From NCBI GenBank assembly GCA_946415365.1, contig CAMKSE010000011.1, positions 1-64,000 on the forward strand: a DNA stretch of 64,000 nt, read 5' to 3'. The notes below the pieces were generated by a model that was not told the origin of the DNA, made no database searches, and saw only the letters and a program-made list of their open reading frames with translations. The stretch is from an uncultured Prevotellaceae bacterium (GTDB lineage: Bacteria; Bacteroidota; Bacteroidia; Bacteroidales; Bacteroidaceae). Made by a program: the position numbers and the translations under genes. The stretch's first letter is position 1, and each line of letters begins with the position of its first letter. Shown piece after piece: positions 36,776-44,785 of the stretch.

Positions 36776-37366
36776 TCAACTGAACTTGTATCCAGTGAAT
36801 GTGTATTCCGTGTAGCCGCCCCGCTCGTTCATGCGGAGGGACTTGATTTCAGACGTGCGACTGTCGATGGTCAGCACGAATGAAGAAAAGATCATGCGGC
36901 GCTGGGCCTTCTTCGTGTCTGCCTGCGGCGTGATGGTGAGCACAATGTTGTTGCCCTGACGGGTAATGGCCAGGTCGCTGTATTTCGACAGGTCTCCGTC
37001 GCCGCCCTTGAGGATGTATTCGAAGACGGCCTGGAAGGTGGCGAACTGCGGATTGCGGTCGCTGCTCGTCTTGTGGCTCTTGCCCTTTACGACCATCGTG
37101 AACTCGCTGCCGTGCATGAGCAGCTGGTCCTTGCCGCCGTCGATGGTGATACCCACGTCGGCAGGCTTCTTCATCGTCAGCGTGCCCTTGGTGACCACGT
37201 CCTTGGCGATGGCGTCCTTATGGCTGGTCTTTGTGGCAGCGGCGGTGACGACAGCGGCTTTCTTGTAGCGCGTGACGGCTTTCTGGAGGTCGGTATTCTG
37301 CGCTACGCAGAAAGTAAATAATAAATAATAATTAATAAATAATAAACTTAGCAGGAGGCGTTTCAT
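36776..37366 (-). CDS. LolA-like lipoprotein carrier protein
   Basis: 196-aa exported protein of the LolA/LolB-like fold (GTLTMKKPADVGITIDGGKD, then RRMIFSSFVLTIDSRTSEI). LolA proteins carry lipoproteins or lipids across the periplasm; LolA-like genes are regular members of aryl-polyene and related clusters. The signal peptide hydrophobic core (about residues 6-18, SLLFINYYLLFTF) is encoded by a 7-bp tandem array. It starts 7 bp after the FAD oxidoreductase stop. Confidence 0.82.
   Translation of the reverse strand: MKRLLLSLLFINYYLLFTFCVAQNTDLQKAVTRYKKAAVVTAAATKTSHKDAIAKDVVTKGTLTMKKPADVGITIDGGKDQLLMHGSEFTMVVKGKSHKTSSDRNPQFATFQAVFEYILKGGDGDLSKYSDLAITRQGNNIVLTITPQADTKKAQRRMIFSSFVLTIDSRTSEIKSLRMNERGGYTEYTFTGYKFS
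37315..37349 (-). repeat. 7-bp array encoding a signal-peptide core
   Basis: Five 7-bp units on the plus strand: TAAATAA, TAAATAA, TAATTAA, TAAATAA, TAAACTT. On the coding strand (AAGTTTA, TTATTTA and so on) they encode LSLLFINYYLLF. Since 7 is not a multiple of 3, all three frames are used; each gives hydrophobic residues. Confidence 0.85.
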
Positions 37367-37373
37367 TGTTTTT

Positions 37374-38822
37374 TCATTTTTTGTTTATGTTCGTTTGTAG
37401 TATCGCATCACAAGTATAACGAGCCGTCATGGCCACGCCCTCCAGACCGTGCAATATCAGGTTCTGGCCCGTGAGCAGCAGGTTGGGGATGGGGGTACGA
37501 GGTGAGAGCATCGTTATCATCAGGTTGTGGTAGTCTTTCCGTACACCATAGGCCGAGCCGCAGGGTGTCAGCGTATAGTCGCGGTAGGTGAGGGGCGTGC
37601 TGGTGTAGTGGGTCTCCACGGCACGGCCCAGATCCGGTATGACGGTCTCTGCCAACGCCAGACAGCGGTCGTAGACCTGCTCCTTCCATGTCTTATAGGC
37701 GTGGCTGCGTCGGAAGAGTCGTGTGTCCTCCCATTGTCGACACTGGCTCCAGGGCATGGGGGTCATCAGGTCTATCTGACGGGTGTAGCTGCTGCCGTCC
37801 TCAGGCACACGGCAGGAGATCATCAGTCCGCCGATGTCGCCTGTGGCGTCACGCTCGTCGTAGAAGGTCCATACGTCCGGACGGGAGTAGACGAACTTGT
37901 TGTGGTTGAAGTAGGGCAGGGTGTCCTTGCGGATGACCAGTGAGGCGGTGAACATGCCGAAGGTGTTCTCCAGCATCGACATCCTTCTGCGGAAGATGTT
38001 CTTCAGCACCAGACTCTTATGAATCCATGAGAAGGTCAGTGTGGGATGGACATCGCTGATGAAGAGGCAGCCTTCGTAGGTCTCTCCGTTACGGCATCTG
38101 GCGGCCTGGATATGTCCGTCTTTCTCTATGAGTTCGTCCACCTCGGCACGACAGACGATCGTGCCTCCGTGGCTGGTGATGTCGTCAGTGAGTGAGCGCA
38201 CGATCATGTTGCCGTCGCCCTTCAGACGCCAGCTGCTCTGGATATAGCTATTCTGTCCGTGGGCGAAGGTGAAGAGGGGCAGCGTCTCGCGTCGCAGTTC
38301 CATCTTGATCGCGTTGCCGGAAAGAATGTTCACCAGTCGTGGGTTGTGGATCGTGGTGGTGAGCCAGTCGTAGGCACCTGCCTCGTGCAGCGGCTCCAAG
38401 TTGTCACCAGTCTTCAGCTCCTGGATCTTTCTGAGCATCTCCACATACTGTCGCAGTCCCTCCCGTTCTTCTGGGAAAGCGGCGCTGAGTGTGTCCACGA
38501 AGGCGTCGTAGCCCTCTGCCAGGGAATAGGTCTCCCCACAAATGGTCACACGGTCGAAGCCCTCGGGGTCGAGCCGGTGCCAGGGCAGGTGCATCAGTCC
38601 CAGTTCGGAGAACAACTCGTTGATGGGCTGTCCTTCTGCCAGACCACCCACATAGTGGAGTCCTGTGTCGAACATCATCTCCTGACGCGGATAACTCTGG
38701 ATACAGCCTCCGGGCTGTGCCTGACGCTCGAGCACGAGCACATTCTTGCCCGCTTTGCTGAGGATATGGGCACATGCCAAGCCTCCGAATCCGCTGCCTA
38801 TGATGATGACGTCGTACTTCAT
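37374..38822 (-). CDS. FAD-dependent phytoene-desaturase-like oxidoreductase
   Basis: 482-aa FAD/NAD(P)-binding protein. N-terminal Rossmann motif IIIGSGFGGLACAHILSKAG and the ERQAQPGGC block match phytoene-desaturase and retinol-saturase-like enzymes; the C-terminal FAD-contact block LLTGQNLILHGLEGVAMTA is present. No signal peptide. Its ATG overlaps the MMPL gene stop by 4 bp. In aryl-polyene-type and related pigment clusters such enzymes occur with KS, ACP, LolA and MMPL genes, but the substrate is unknown. Confidence 0.85.
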   Translation of the reverse strand: MKYDVIIIGSGFGGLACAHILSKAGKNVLVLERQAQPGGCIQSYPRQEMMFDTGLHYVGGLAEGQPINELFSELGLMHLPWHRLDPEGFDRVTICGETYSLAEGYDAFVDTLSAAFPEEREGLRQYVEMLRKIQELKTGDNLEPLHEAGAYDWLTTTIHNPRLVNILSGNAIKMELRRETLPLFTFAHGQNSYIQSSWRLKGDGNMIVRSLTDDITSHGGTIVCRAEVDELIEKDGHIQAARCRNGETYEGCLFISDVHPTLTFSWIHKSLVLKNIFRRRMSMLENTFGMFTASLVIRKDTLPYFNHNKFVYSRPDVWTFYDERDATGDIGGLMISCRVPEDGSSYTRQIDLMTPMPWSQCRQWEDTRLFRRSHAYKTWKEQVYDRCLALAETVIPDLGRAVETHYTSTPLTYRDYTLTPCGSAYGVRKDYHNLMITMLSPRTPIPNLLLTGQNLILHGLEGVAMTARYTCDAILQTNINKK

Positions 38823-41287
38823 GCCTTTCTGTTTTTAAGCCATCGGTAGACGGCGGGTTGTACGACGTAGGACAGGATGACTGCCGAGAGTAGTCCGATG
38901 AGCGTAGAGAATCCCACACTCCTGATGGCCGGATGTACGGCGATGAGCATGCTGCTGACGGTGACGATGAGGATGACGGCGGAGAAGAAGATGGCTGTCT
39001 TATGGTATCCCAGCAGACGGCTCTCCTTGCCTGTCAGACCGTTGATCACGAAGATGCTATAGTCGACGCCTATGCCGAAGATGAAGGTCGAGATGATGAT
39101 GTTGATGAGGTTGAAACGAACGTCGAAGATCACCATCGCGCCCAAAACGATCAGCCAGCTGAGGAGGATGGGTGCGAAGCCCAGTAGCGTCAGCCGCCAG
39201 TCGTAGTGCAGGCTGATGAACAGTACGATAAGCACGAAGAGCATCGAGAGCCACTGGAGCACGTTGAAGTCTTCGCTCATCTGTATCAGCGTATCTGTCG
39301 TATAGTAGTAGGTGTCGAGCACCAGCAGGTCACGGTCTGCCGCCACGGCGTCACAGATGCGGATATAATCGCTCTCGCTGCTGCGCACGGAGTCGTTCTC
39401 GCAGCGCACACTGGTAAAACACAGGTAGTCGCCGTTGTAACTCTGTTCCATCAGCGTCGACAGATAACCCTCAGGTATCAGTCCTGCTTCGTAGAGGGCG
39501 TCTGGCTCATAGTCAGCGGTGGCTGCCTCGAAGAAGGTCTCGAAGGCCTCTGGGCGCAGTCCTGCCTGTGGGGCAGTGGCGGCGATAAGGCTGCGCACTG
39601 TCTGGAGTCGTTCCGGAGTCCAGTATGCTTTCCACGCGTCGATACGCTGTTGCTGGACGTCCAGCGGCACGAACACCTCGCTCGTGTGGGTATAGCTCTT
39701 CACCAGCCCGAGCTGCTGCAGGGAGTCGAGTTTTCTGTCGAGCCGCGAGAAGTTCTGTATGGCTTCCTCCATCGTTTTCCCCTGGCTGGCGAAGTATTTC
39801 TGCTTGTCGCCAGTATAGGTCTTGTCGCGCAGTAACTGTTCAGAATGTTCCGTCCGTTCCTCCAAATAGCCCAGGTTGTGCATGTCGGCATCGAAACGGG
39901 TACCGCCGTAGAAGTAACATCCCACGGCGATGAGGGTCACGAGGCCGATGACACACAGTAGTGGTTTGTTCCTGTCGAGCGGACAGGCGTTCAGACGGTC
40001 TATCAGAGCGAAGACCTTGCGGTTCACCTTATTGTTCTTGGCCCTCAACAACTGGGGCAGGTAGGTCAGCGAGAAGACGGTGGTGCCCAGGATGGCGAAG
40101 GCGGCAAAGAGTCCGAAGTCCCTCAGCAGGTCTGTCTTTATGAAGATCAGTCCTGCGAAGGAGCCGATGGTCGTTATGCAGCCCAGCATGACGGGCTTCA
40201 CCTCGTCGCGCAATACCTGTTCAGGGTCACTGACGTATTTGTATTGAGTCAGCACATGGAGCACATAGCTCATGGCCACACCCAGCACCACGCCGCCGAT
40301 GCCTAATGCCAACAGCGAGAACTGTCCCTTGATGAAGTACATCATGGCCAGTCCGAAGAGCGTTCCAAACACCACGGGCAGCAACAACAACGGGATGGTG
40401 TCCCAGTTGCGGAAGCAGACGAAGAGGAACACCAGCACCAGTATCAGAGCCCCAGTGATGGTGGTCGTCAGGTCGTGTTTGATCTGTGTGGAGTTATAGT
40501 ATCCGCTGGCGGGAGTGCCGTGGTAACTGATATCCACGTTGGGGTGGGTCTTGGCGAACTCAGCGATCTCCTCGTTGAGCATCTCGAACATCGCCGAGCC
40601 CTGTCCTGTGTTTGTAGCGGAGAAGGCTGGGGTGATGAAAGCCACGCAGACCGTAGAGTCGGCCGTGAAGAAATGGCCGTCGATGGTCTGATAGTTTCCC
40701 CCTCCCGCACTGAGCAAGGGCGCCATCTGTTCTGCCAGCACGTTGCGCAGGCCGATGGGATCCAACTGTATCAGTTCTGGGTACATCTCCCCAAACTCGC
40801 CTTGCAGGTCCTCTCTGTTCTGCGCCATCTGCTGGGCGAAATGCGCCCTTGTCAGCATCGTGTCGATGCGGGCATAGACGCTCGTGTCGATATAGGCCGG
40901 CAGATGGTCCTGCAGATAGCCGATGCCGTCTGGTATCAGGTCTTCAGGCAAGTTGTAAAAGATGTCTCCGACACTGTGCAGAGCCGAGTCGCGCTTCAGG
41001 AGGGTCTCCACGAAGGCATCACAAGTCTCCACGATCTCGTCTGTGTTCGTCCCTTCGAACAATAGGAACGTCTTGTCCTTGATACGAAGGTTGGCGAAAG
41101 CCAGCTTCGTCGTTCCGTCCTCATTCTTCGACGAAGGCATCAGCTTGTCGATGTCCTCTTCCAGATGAATGCGGGATGCGAAGAAGCCCAGCACCACAAA
41201 CAAGGCGACCATCGTCAGCCAGTAGACTGCCTGATGGTCACGGAAAAAATGATACAGCCTGATGAAGAACCCTGTCATACTCTTCAC
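38819..41287 (-). CDS. MMPL/RND-family transporter
   Basis: 822-aa membrane protein with the RND/MMPL duplication: N-terminal helix (about 18-38), periplasmic loop (40-270), helices at about 270-430, second periplasmic loop (about 455-650) and a second helix bundle (about 660-815). Motifs such as FGIGVDYSIFVING and GVAMSYVLH fit the family. MMPL exporters move lipids or polyketide-type products. Starts 2 bp after the ACP stop and is coupled to the FAD oxidoreductase. Confidence 0.9.
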   Translation of the reverse strand: MKSMTGFFIRLYHFFRDHQAVYWLTMVALFVVLGFFASRIHLEEDIDKLMPSSKNEDGTTKLAFANLRIKDKTFLLFEGTNTDEIVETCDAFVETLLKRDSALHSVGDIFYNLPEDLIPDGIGYLQDHLPAYIDTSVYARIDTMLTRAHFAQQMAQNREDLQGEFGEMYPELIQLDPIGLRNVLAEQMAPLLSAGGGNYQTIDGHFFTADSTVCVAFITPAFSATNTGQGSAMFEMLNEEIAEFAKTHPNVDISYHGTPASGYYNSTQIKHDLTTTITGALILVLVFLFVCFRNWDTIPLLLLPVVFGTLFGLAMMYFIKGQFSLLALGIGGVVLGVAMSYVLHVLTQYKYVSDPEQVLRDEVKPVMLGCITTIGSFAGLIFIKTDLLRDFGLFAAFAILGTTVFSLTYLPQLLRAKNNKVNRKVFALIDRLNACPLDRNKPLLCVIGLVTLIAVGCYFYGGTRFDADMHNLGYLEERTEHSEQLLRDKTYTGDKQKYFASQGKTMEEAIQNFSRLDRKLDSLQQLGLVKSYTHTSEVFVPLDVQQQRIDAWKAYWTPERLQTVRSLIAATAPQAGLRPEAFETFFEAATADYEPDALYEAGLIPEGYLSTLMEQSYNGDYLCFTSVRCENDSVRSSESDYIRICDAVAADRDLLVLDTYYYTTDTLIQMSEDFNVLQWLSMLFVLIVLFISLHYDWRLTLLGFAPILLSWLIVLGAMVIFDVRFNLINIIISTFIFGIGVDYSIFVINGLTGKESRLLGYHKTAIFFSAVILIVTVSSMLIAVHPAIRSVGFSTLIGLLSAVILSYVVQPAVYRWLKNRKA

Positions 41288-41289
41288 GC

Positions 41290-41532
41290 TTAACCCAGGT
41301 GCTGCTCGATGTAGTCGTAGAGGTTGTTGAACGTTTTGATCGACGGCAGGTCGGCGGCGGGGATGGTGATCTTATATTCTGTCTGCACCAGGGCCACGAG
41401 GTCCACCAGGTTAATGCTATCCAGCTGAAGTGTATCTTTCAGCACAGCGTCAGGAGCGAACTCGCTCTCTTCGATTTCAAACTCTTCAGCCAGCAGGCTG
41501 TTCACATGATTGATAATTTCTTCTCTTGTCAT
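41290..41532 (-). CDS. Acyl carrier protein (specialised)
   Basis: 80-aa ACP with phosphopantetheine-attachment S39 in LQLDSINLVDLV. It is not the housekeeping AcpP: no fab genes adjoin and DSI replaces DSL. It lies between ketosynthase and MMPL, so a dedicated lipid or polyene pathway is likely. Confidence 0.9.
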   Translation of the reverse strand: MTREEIINHVNSLLAEEFEIEESEFAPDAVLKDTLQLDSINLVDLVALVQTEYKITIPAADLPSIKTFNNLYDYIEQHLG

Positions 41533-41546
41533 AATCTTCTTTATTT

Positions 41547-41581
41547 TGAACTTTGAACTTTAAACTTTGAGCTTTAAACTT
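41547..41581 (-). repeat. Intercistronic 7-bp repeat between ketosynthase and ACP
   Basis: Plus-strand units TTGAACT, TTGAACT, TTAAACT, TTGAGCT, TTAAACT. On the sense strand they read AGTTTAA/AGTTCAA, the same type as at 18417 and 46931, ending 14 bp before the ACP start. Confidence 0.85.
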
Positions 41582-41586
41582 TATGA

Positions 41587-42813
41587 TTACTCTTTCCAGT
41601 TTTTCACGATCAGCGTTGAGTTCGTGCCGCCGAAGCCGAACGAGTTACTCAGGTACATATCGAAGTGCTTCTCCATCCGCTCAGGCAGTACGTTGATGCA
41701 AGCTGTCTCCTCGTCAGGATTCTCGAAGTTCAGCGAACCTGCAATGAAGTCGTTCTTCATCATCAGCGTCGAGTAGATGATTTCCGAAGCACCTGCCATC
41801 CACATCTCGTGGCCAGTCTGGCTCTTCGTCGAGGTTACAGGCACCTTATAGTCGCCAAATACCTGGGCAATGGCCTGTGCCTCACGGCTGTCGCCGACAT
41901 GCGTTGATGTGGCATGAGCATTGACATAGCCGATGTCCGTAGGCTTCAGTCCAGCGCTGATGAAACACAACTCCAGCGAACGGGCAGGTCCTGCCACGTT
42001 GGGCGTAGAGATGTGGTCGCCGTTGCCTGAGAAGCCCCAGCCCATGATCTCTGCCAGGATAGGCGCCCCACGCTTCACGGCGTGCTCATAGCTTTCCACG
42101 ATCAGTGTGGCAGCACCACCGCTGGGCACCAGTCCGTCGCGATCGCGGTCGAAGGGACGGCTTGCCTTTGTGGGCGCGTCCTCGCGCTTCGAGAATGTCT
42201 GCAGACCATCGAAGGCTGCGATACCGTACATGTTGTTCTCCTCGGCACCCCCGCAGACCACACAGTCCTGCAAGCCGTTCCTGATCAGCAGGAAGGCCAG
42301 TCCCAGCGCCTGAGAGCCAGAAGCACAGGCGGCAGAGGCGGTCAGGTTGATGCCTTTCAGGTGGAACAGTGTAGCCAGGTTCATGGTCACGTTCGAGTTC
42401 ATCGACTTGAAAATGGCACCACTGCCGCAGGCTACGGTAGAACGTGCCTGACGGAACTTGTCGAGGGCTATCATTGTGTCTTCGGCCACGGAGTCGTTGC
42501 CGTAGATCACGCCCACCTCATGGCTGTCGATATAGTCCTGGTCCAGCCGTGCGTGCTCCAGAGCCTGTACGGTAGCCAGATAGGCGTATTGTGCTTCTTC
42601 TGGCATCAGCTGCCGCTGGTTGCGGTTCAGCATTTTCTTCAAGTCGGCCTTGGGCACGTTGCCACAAAGCGGCGAGCAGAAGCCGGCGTCCTTGCGCTCC
42701 TGGCTGAAGATGATTCCACTCTTTCCTTCATACAGCGACTGGCGCACCTCGTCGAGTGATGTTCCCAAGCATGACCAGATGCCCATTCCTGTAATTACAA
42801 CTCTTTTTTCCAT
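41587..42813 (-). CDS. Beta-ketoacyl-ACP synthase (FabF-like)
   Basis: 408-aa thiolase-fold condensing enzyme with the C-H-H triad: C163 in TASAACASGS, H300 in NAHATSTHVGD and H335 in SQTGHEMWMAGA. It extends acyl-ACP by two carbons. Sequence around EDAPTKASRPFDRDRDGLVPSGG and the pairing with a dedicated ACP, MMPL and LolA suggest a secondary pathway and not fatty-acid housekeeping. First gene of the KS-ACP-MMPL-FAD-LolA-DUF5686 run. Confidence 0.92.
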   Translation of the reverse strand: MEKRVVITGMGIWSCLGTSLDEVRQSLYEGKSGIIFSQERKDAGFCSPLCGNVPKADLKKMLNRNQRQLMPEEAQYAYLATVQALEHARLDQDYIDSHEVGVIYGNDSVAEDTMIALDKFRQARSTVACGSGAIFKSMNSNVTMNLATLFHLKGINLTASAACASGSQALGLAFLLIRNGLQDCVVCGGAEENNMYGIAAFDGLQTFSKREDAPTKASRPFDRDRDGLVPSGGAATLIVESYEHAVKRGAPILAEIMGWGFSGNGDHISTPNVAGPARSLELCFISAGLKPTDIGYVNAHATSTHVGDSREAQAIAQVFGDYKVPVTSTKSQTGHEMWMAGASEIIYSTLMMKNDFIAGSLNFENPDEETACINVLPERMEKHFDMYLSNSFGFGGTNSTLIVKNWKE

Positions 42814-42849
42814 TTTTGTCTTTTCTGTTCTTCTGTCAACAATAATATG

Positions 42850-44004
42850 TTAATCTGTTATGATGTCTTTTATATCTTTCACCCAGCAGCGGCGGCGTTT
42901 CACAACCTGCGGATGCATGGGCTTCCACTGCGACAGCTCCCTGATGTTGTCCTCCAGCTGGGGCCCTGTCTCTGCCCATTTGATGCCGAGCCTATTATAA
43001 ATAGGTATGAGATCATCGAAGAAGATGGCGTTCACGCCCATTCCCTGATAATCGGGACGCACGGCGATGAGCAGCATCTCAGTATTGTTCTCAGGTTTCC
43101 ACTTCAGGGCCTTCAGCAGGTGATACCACCCTGTGGGCAGCATCCTGCCTCTGGACTTCTGCAAGGCCTCTGTCAGACTCGTCATCGTTACGGCGATGCC
43201 CACCAGCTCCCCTTGCTCGTTCTCGATCAGCGGTATCAGCTCCAGATTGAACAACGGCACGTATTTGTCGAGGAATTTCTGAGCCTGTACTGGTGACAGT
43301 TCCGCAAAACCGAAGAGTGGGGCATAGGCCTCATTCAGCAATTTGAAGATCTTCGGGCCGAGCGGTCCTTTCTGCACCTCATGATGGCTGGCGGCTTTCT
43401 TCACCTTCAGTCCGAACTGCTCACGAGCATATCGTGCCACACGGGCATATCTGGCCGGCACCTCAGTGGGGATGTCGACACGCACCTGGAGCCAGTCGAC
43501 CTCCTTCACCAACCCCAGCTGTTCCATATGGTGGGGGTAGTACTCAGGGTTATAGTAGGCCGTCATCGATCCCCTCAGGTCGAAGTCTTCTATGAGCATG
43601 CCTTCTTTGTCGAAGTCGGTCACACCCATCGGTCCCTGCATCTTCTCCATGCCTAGTTTCTTTCCCCAGACAGCCACGGCGTCAAGCAGAGCCTTTGACA
43701 CCTCGAGGTCGTCGATGAATTCAATCATGGAGAAACGCACGTATCGGGTGTTCCAGGTTTTGTTGGCCTTATGGTTGATCACGCCCACAACACGTCCTAC
43801 CACATCCTTTCCCTTGTAAGCCACGAATGGCTGCAATGTTGGGGTGTTCTCGCCGGCGTCAGTCTTAGGGGCGAACATGGCCCGCACGTCACTCCTCATG
43901 TCGGGCACGTATTGAGCACACCCGGCATAAATTATATCCGGCACATTGAGAAAATCATCCATTTCCCGACGGCCTGATACCTTGACAACAGTCACTTCTT
44001 TCAT
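42850..44004 (-). CDS. GNAT-superfamily acyltransferase-like protein
   Basis: 384-aa cytoplasmic protein, conserved in Bacteroidota. The C-terminal half has a GNAT-like acetyl-CoA loop region (LLIAVRPDYQGMGVNAIFFDDLIPIYNRLG). The N-terminal half (MQGPMGVTDFDKEGMLIEDFDLR) is a family-specific block. Substrate unknown. It is 36 bp upstream of the ketosynthase gene in the same direction and may belong to that unit. Promoter element at 44015-44022. Confidence 0.75.
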   Translation of the reverse strand: MKEVTVVKVSGRREMDDFLNVPDIIYAGCAQYVPDMRSDVRAMFAPKTDAGENTPTLQPFVAYKGKDVVGRVVGVINHKANKTWNTRYVRFSMIEFIDDLEVSKALLDAVAVWGKKLGMEKMQGPMGVTDFDKEGMLIEDFDLRGSMTAYYNPEYYPHHMEQLGLVKEVDWLQVRVDIPTEVPARYARVARYAREQFGLKVKKAASHHEVQKGPLGPKIFKLLNEAYAPLFGFAELSPVQAQKFLDKYVPLFNLELIPLIENEQGELVGIAVTMTSLTEALQKSRGRMLPTGWYHLLKALKWKPENNTEMLLIAVRPDYQGMGVNAIFFDDLIPIYNRLGIKWAETGPQLEDNIRELSQWKPMHPQVVKRRRCWVKDIKDIITD

Positions 44005-44014
44005 AATTTGGCTG

Positions 44015-44022
44015 CAAAATTA
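44015..44022 (-). promoter_or_regulatory. Promoter for the GNAT/ketosynthase unit
   Basis: TAATTTTG on the minus strand, 10 bp before the GNAT-like start, so a very short leader. Confidence 0.45.
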
Positions 44023-44086
44023 CTCATTATTTGCCAATTTCTAATAAGTTTTTTTGTTTTTGTGTACTTATATGCGAAAAAAATGC

Positions 44087-44094
44087 TATTTTTG
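44087..44094 (+). promoter_or_regulatory. Promoter for the rpoN operon
   Basis: TATTTTTG on the plus strand, T-rich TTTTTGTG about 22 bp upstream; start codon of the next gene 43 bp downstream. Confidence 0.5.
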
Positions 44095-44137
44095 CACACA
44101 AAATAAACATTAATGCAATTAATAATGCATTGTTGAT

Positions 44138-44785
44138 ATGGCAAAAGACTTCAAATGGCAGGATGAATTCTGGTTGTTGCTTATGCAGATATATCTGCAA
44201 AAGCCTGTGGGCGTGAAACCCATGTACAGCCGTCAGATGGTGAACTTGAGTCTGGAACTGCACATCTCCCCTGACAGACTGTTCAACAGAATGTGCCAGA
44301 TAGCCAACCTCGAGACACCTCGGATTGAGCATATCTGGGAGGTCTATGGCAACAACCCCCGCAAACTGTCGCGAGCCGTCCGTTTGTGGCGCGAGATGAG
44401 GGGCTTCAACAATGCCGGCTCCTTCTACGACGGTGTGGATGTGAGCGAGAGTTTCGAACTTGACTTCAAACCCGTGGCCGAAGACACGCAGGTGACACCC
44501 GTCATGCTCATACTGATCCTCGATCTCTATTTCCGTCTGACACCCCAGACGATGGTGGCTGAGACGCCAGAGATACAGGAACTGGCACGTCTGTTGAAAA
44601 TGAAATCGAAAGAGGTGGTCGAGGTCATGGATGTGCTCCAGCACTGCGACCCCTACCTGAACCGTCGCGACGTCATCTTCCATCCCCTGCTCATCCCCTG
44701 TCAGGAGATCTGGCGCCGCTTTGGAAACTCCAATATCGAGGCCTTGGCCTCCTATGCGGAGCAGTTGAAAGAATATTACAGATAA
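44138..44785 (+). CDS. Conserved hypothetical protein upstream of rpoN
   Basis: 215-aa soluble, mostly helical protein without signal peptide or membrane segment. Tryptophan-rich start (FKWQDEFWLLLMQIYLQKP). I do not recognise a family. Its stop overlaps the rpoN start by 1 bp, so it is coupled to sigma-54. Confidence 0.8.
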   Translation: MAKDFKWQDEFWLLLMQIYLQKPVGVKPMYSRQMVNLSLELHISPDRLFNRMCQIANLETPRIEHIWEVYGNNPRKLSRAVRLWREMRGFNNAGSFYDGVDVSESFELDFKPVAEDTQVTPVMLILILDLYFRLTPQTMVAETPEIQELARLLKMKSKEVVEVMDVLQHCDPYLNRRDVIFHPLLIPCQEIWRRFGNSNIEALASYAEQLKEYYR

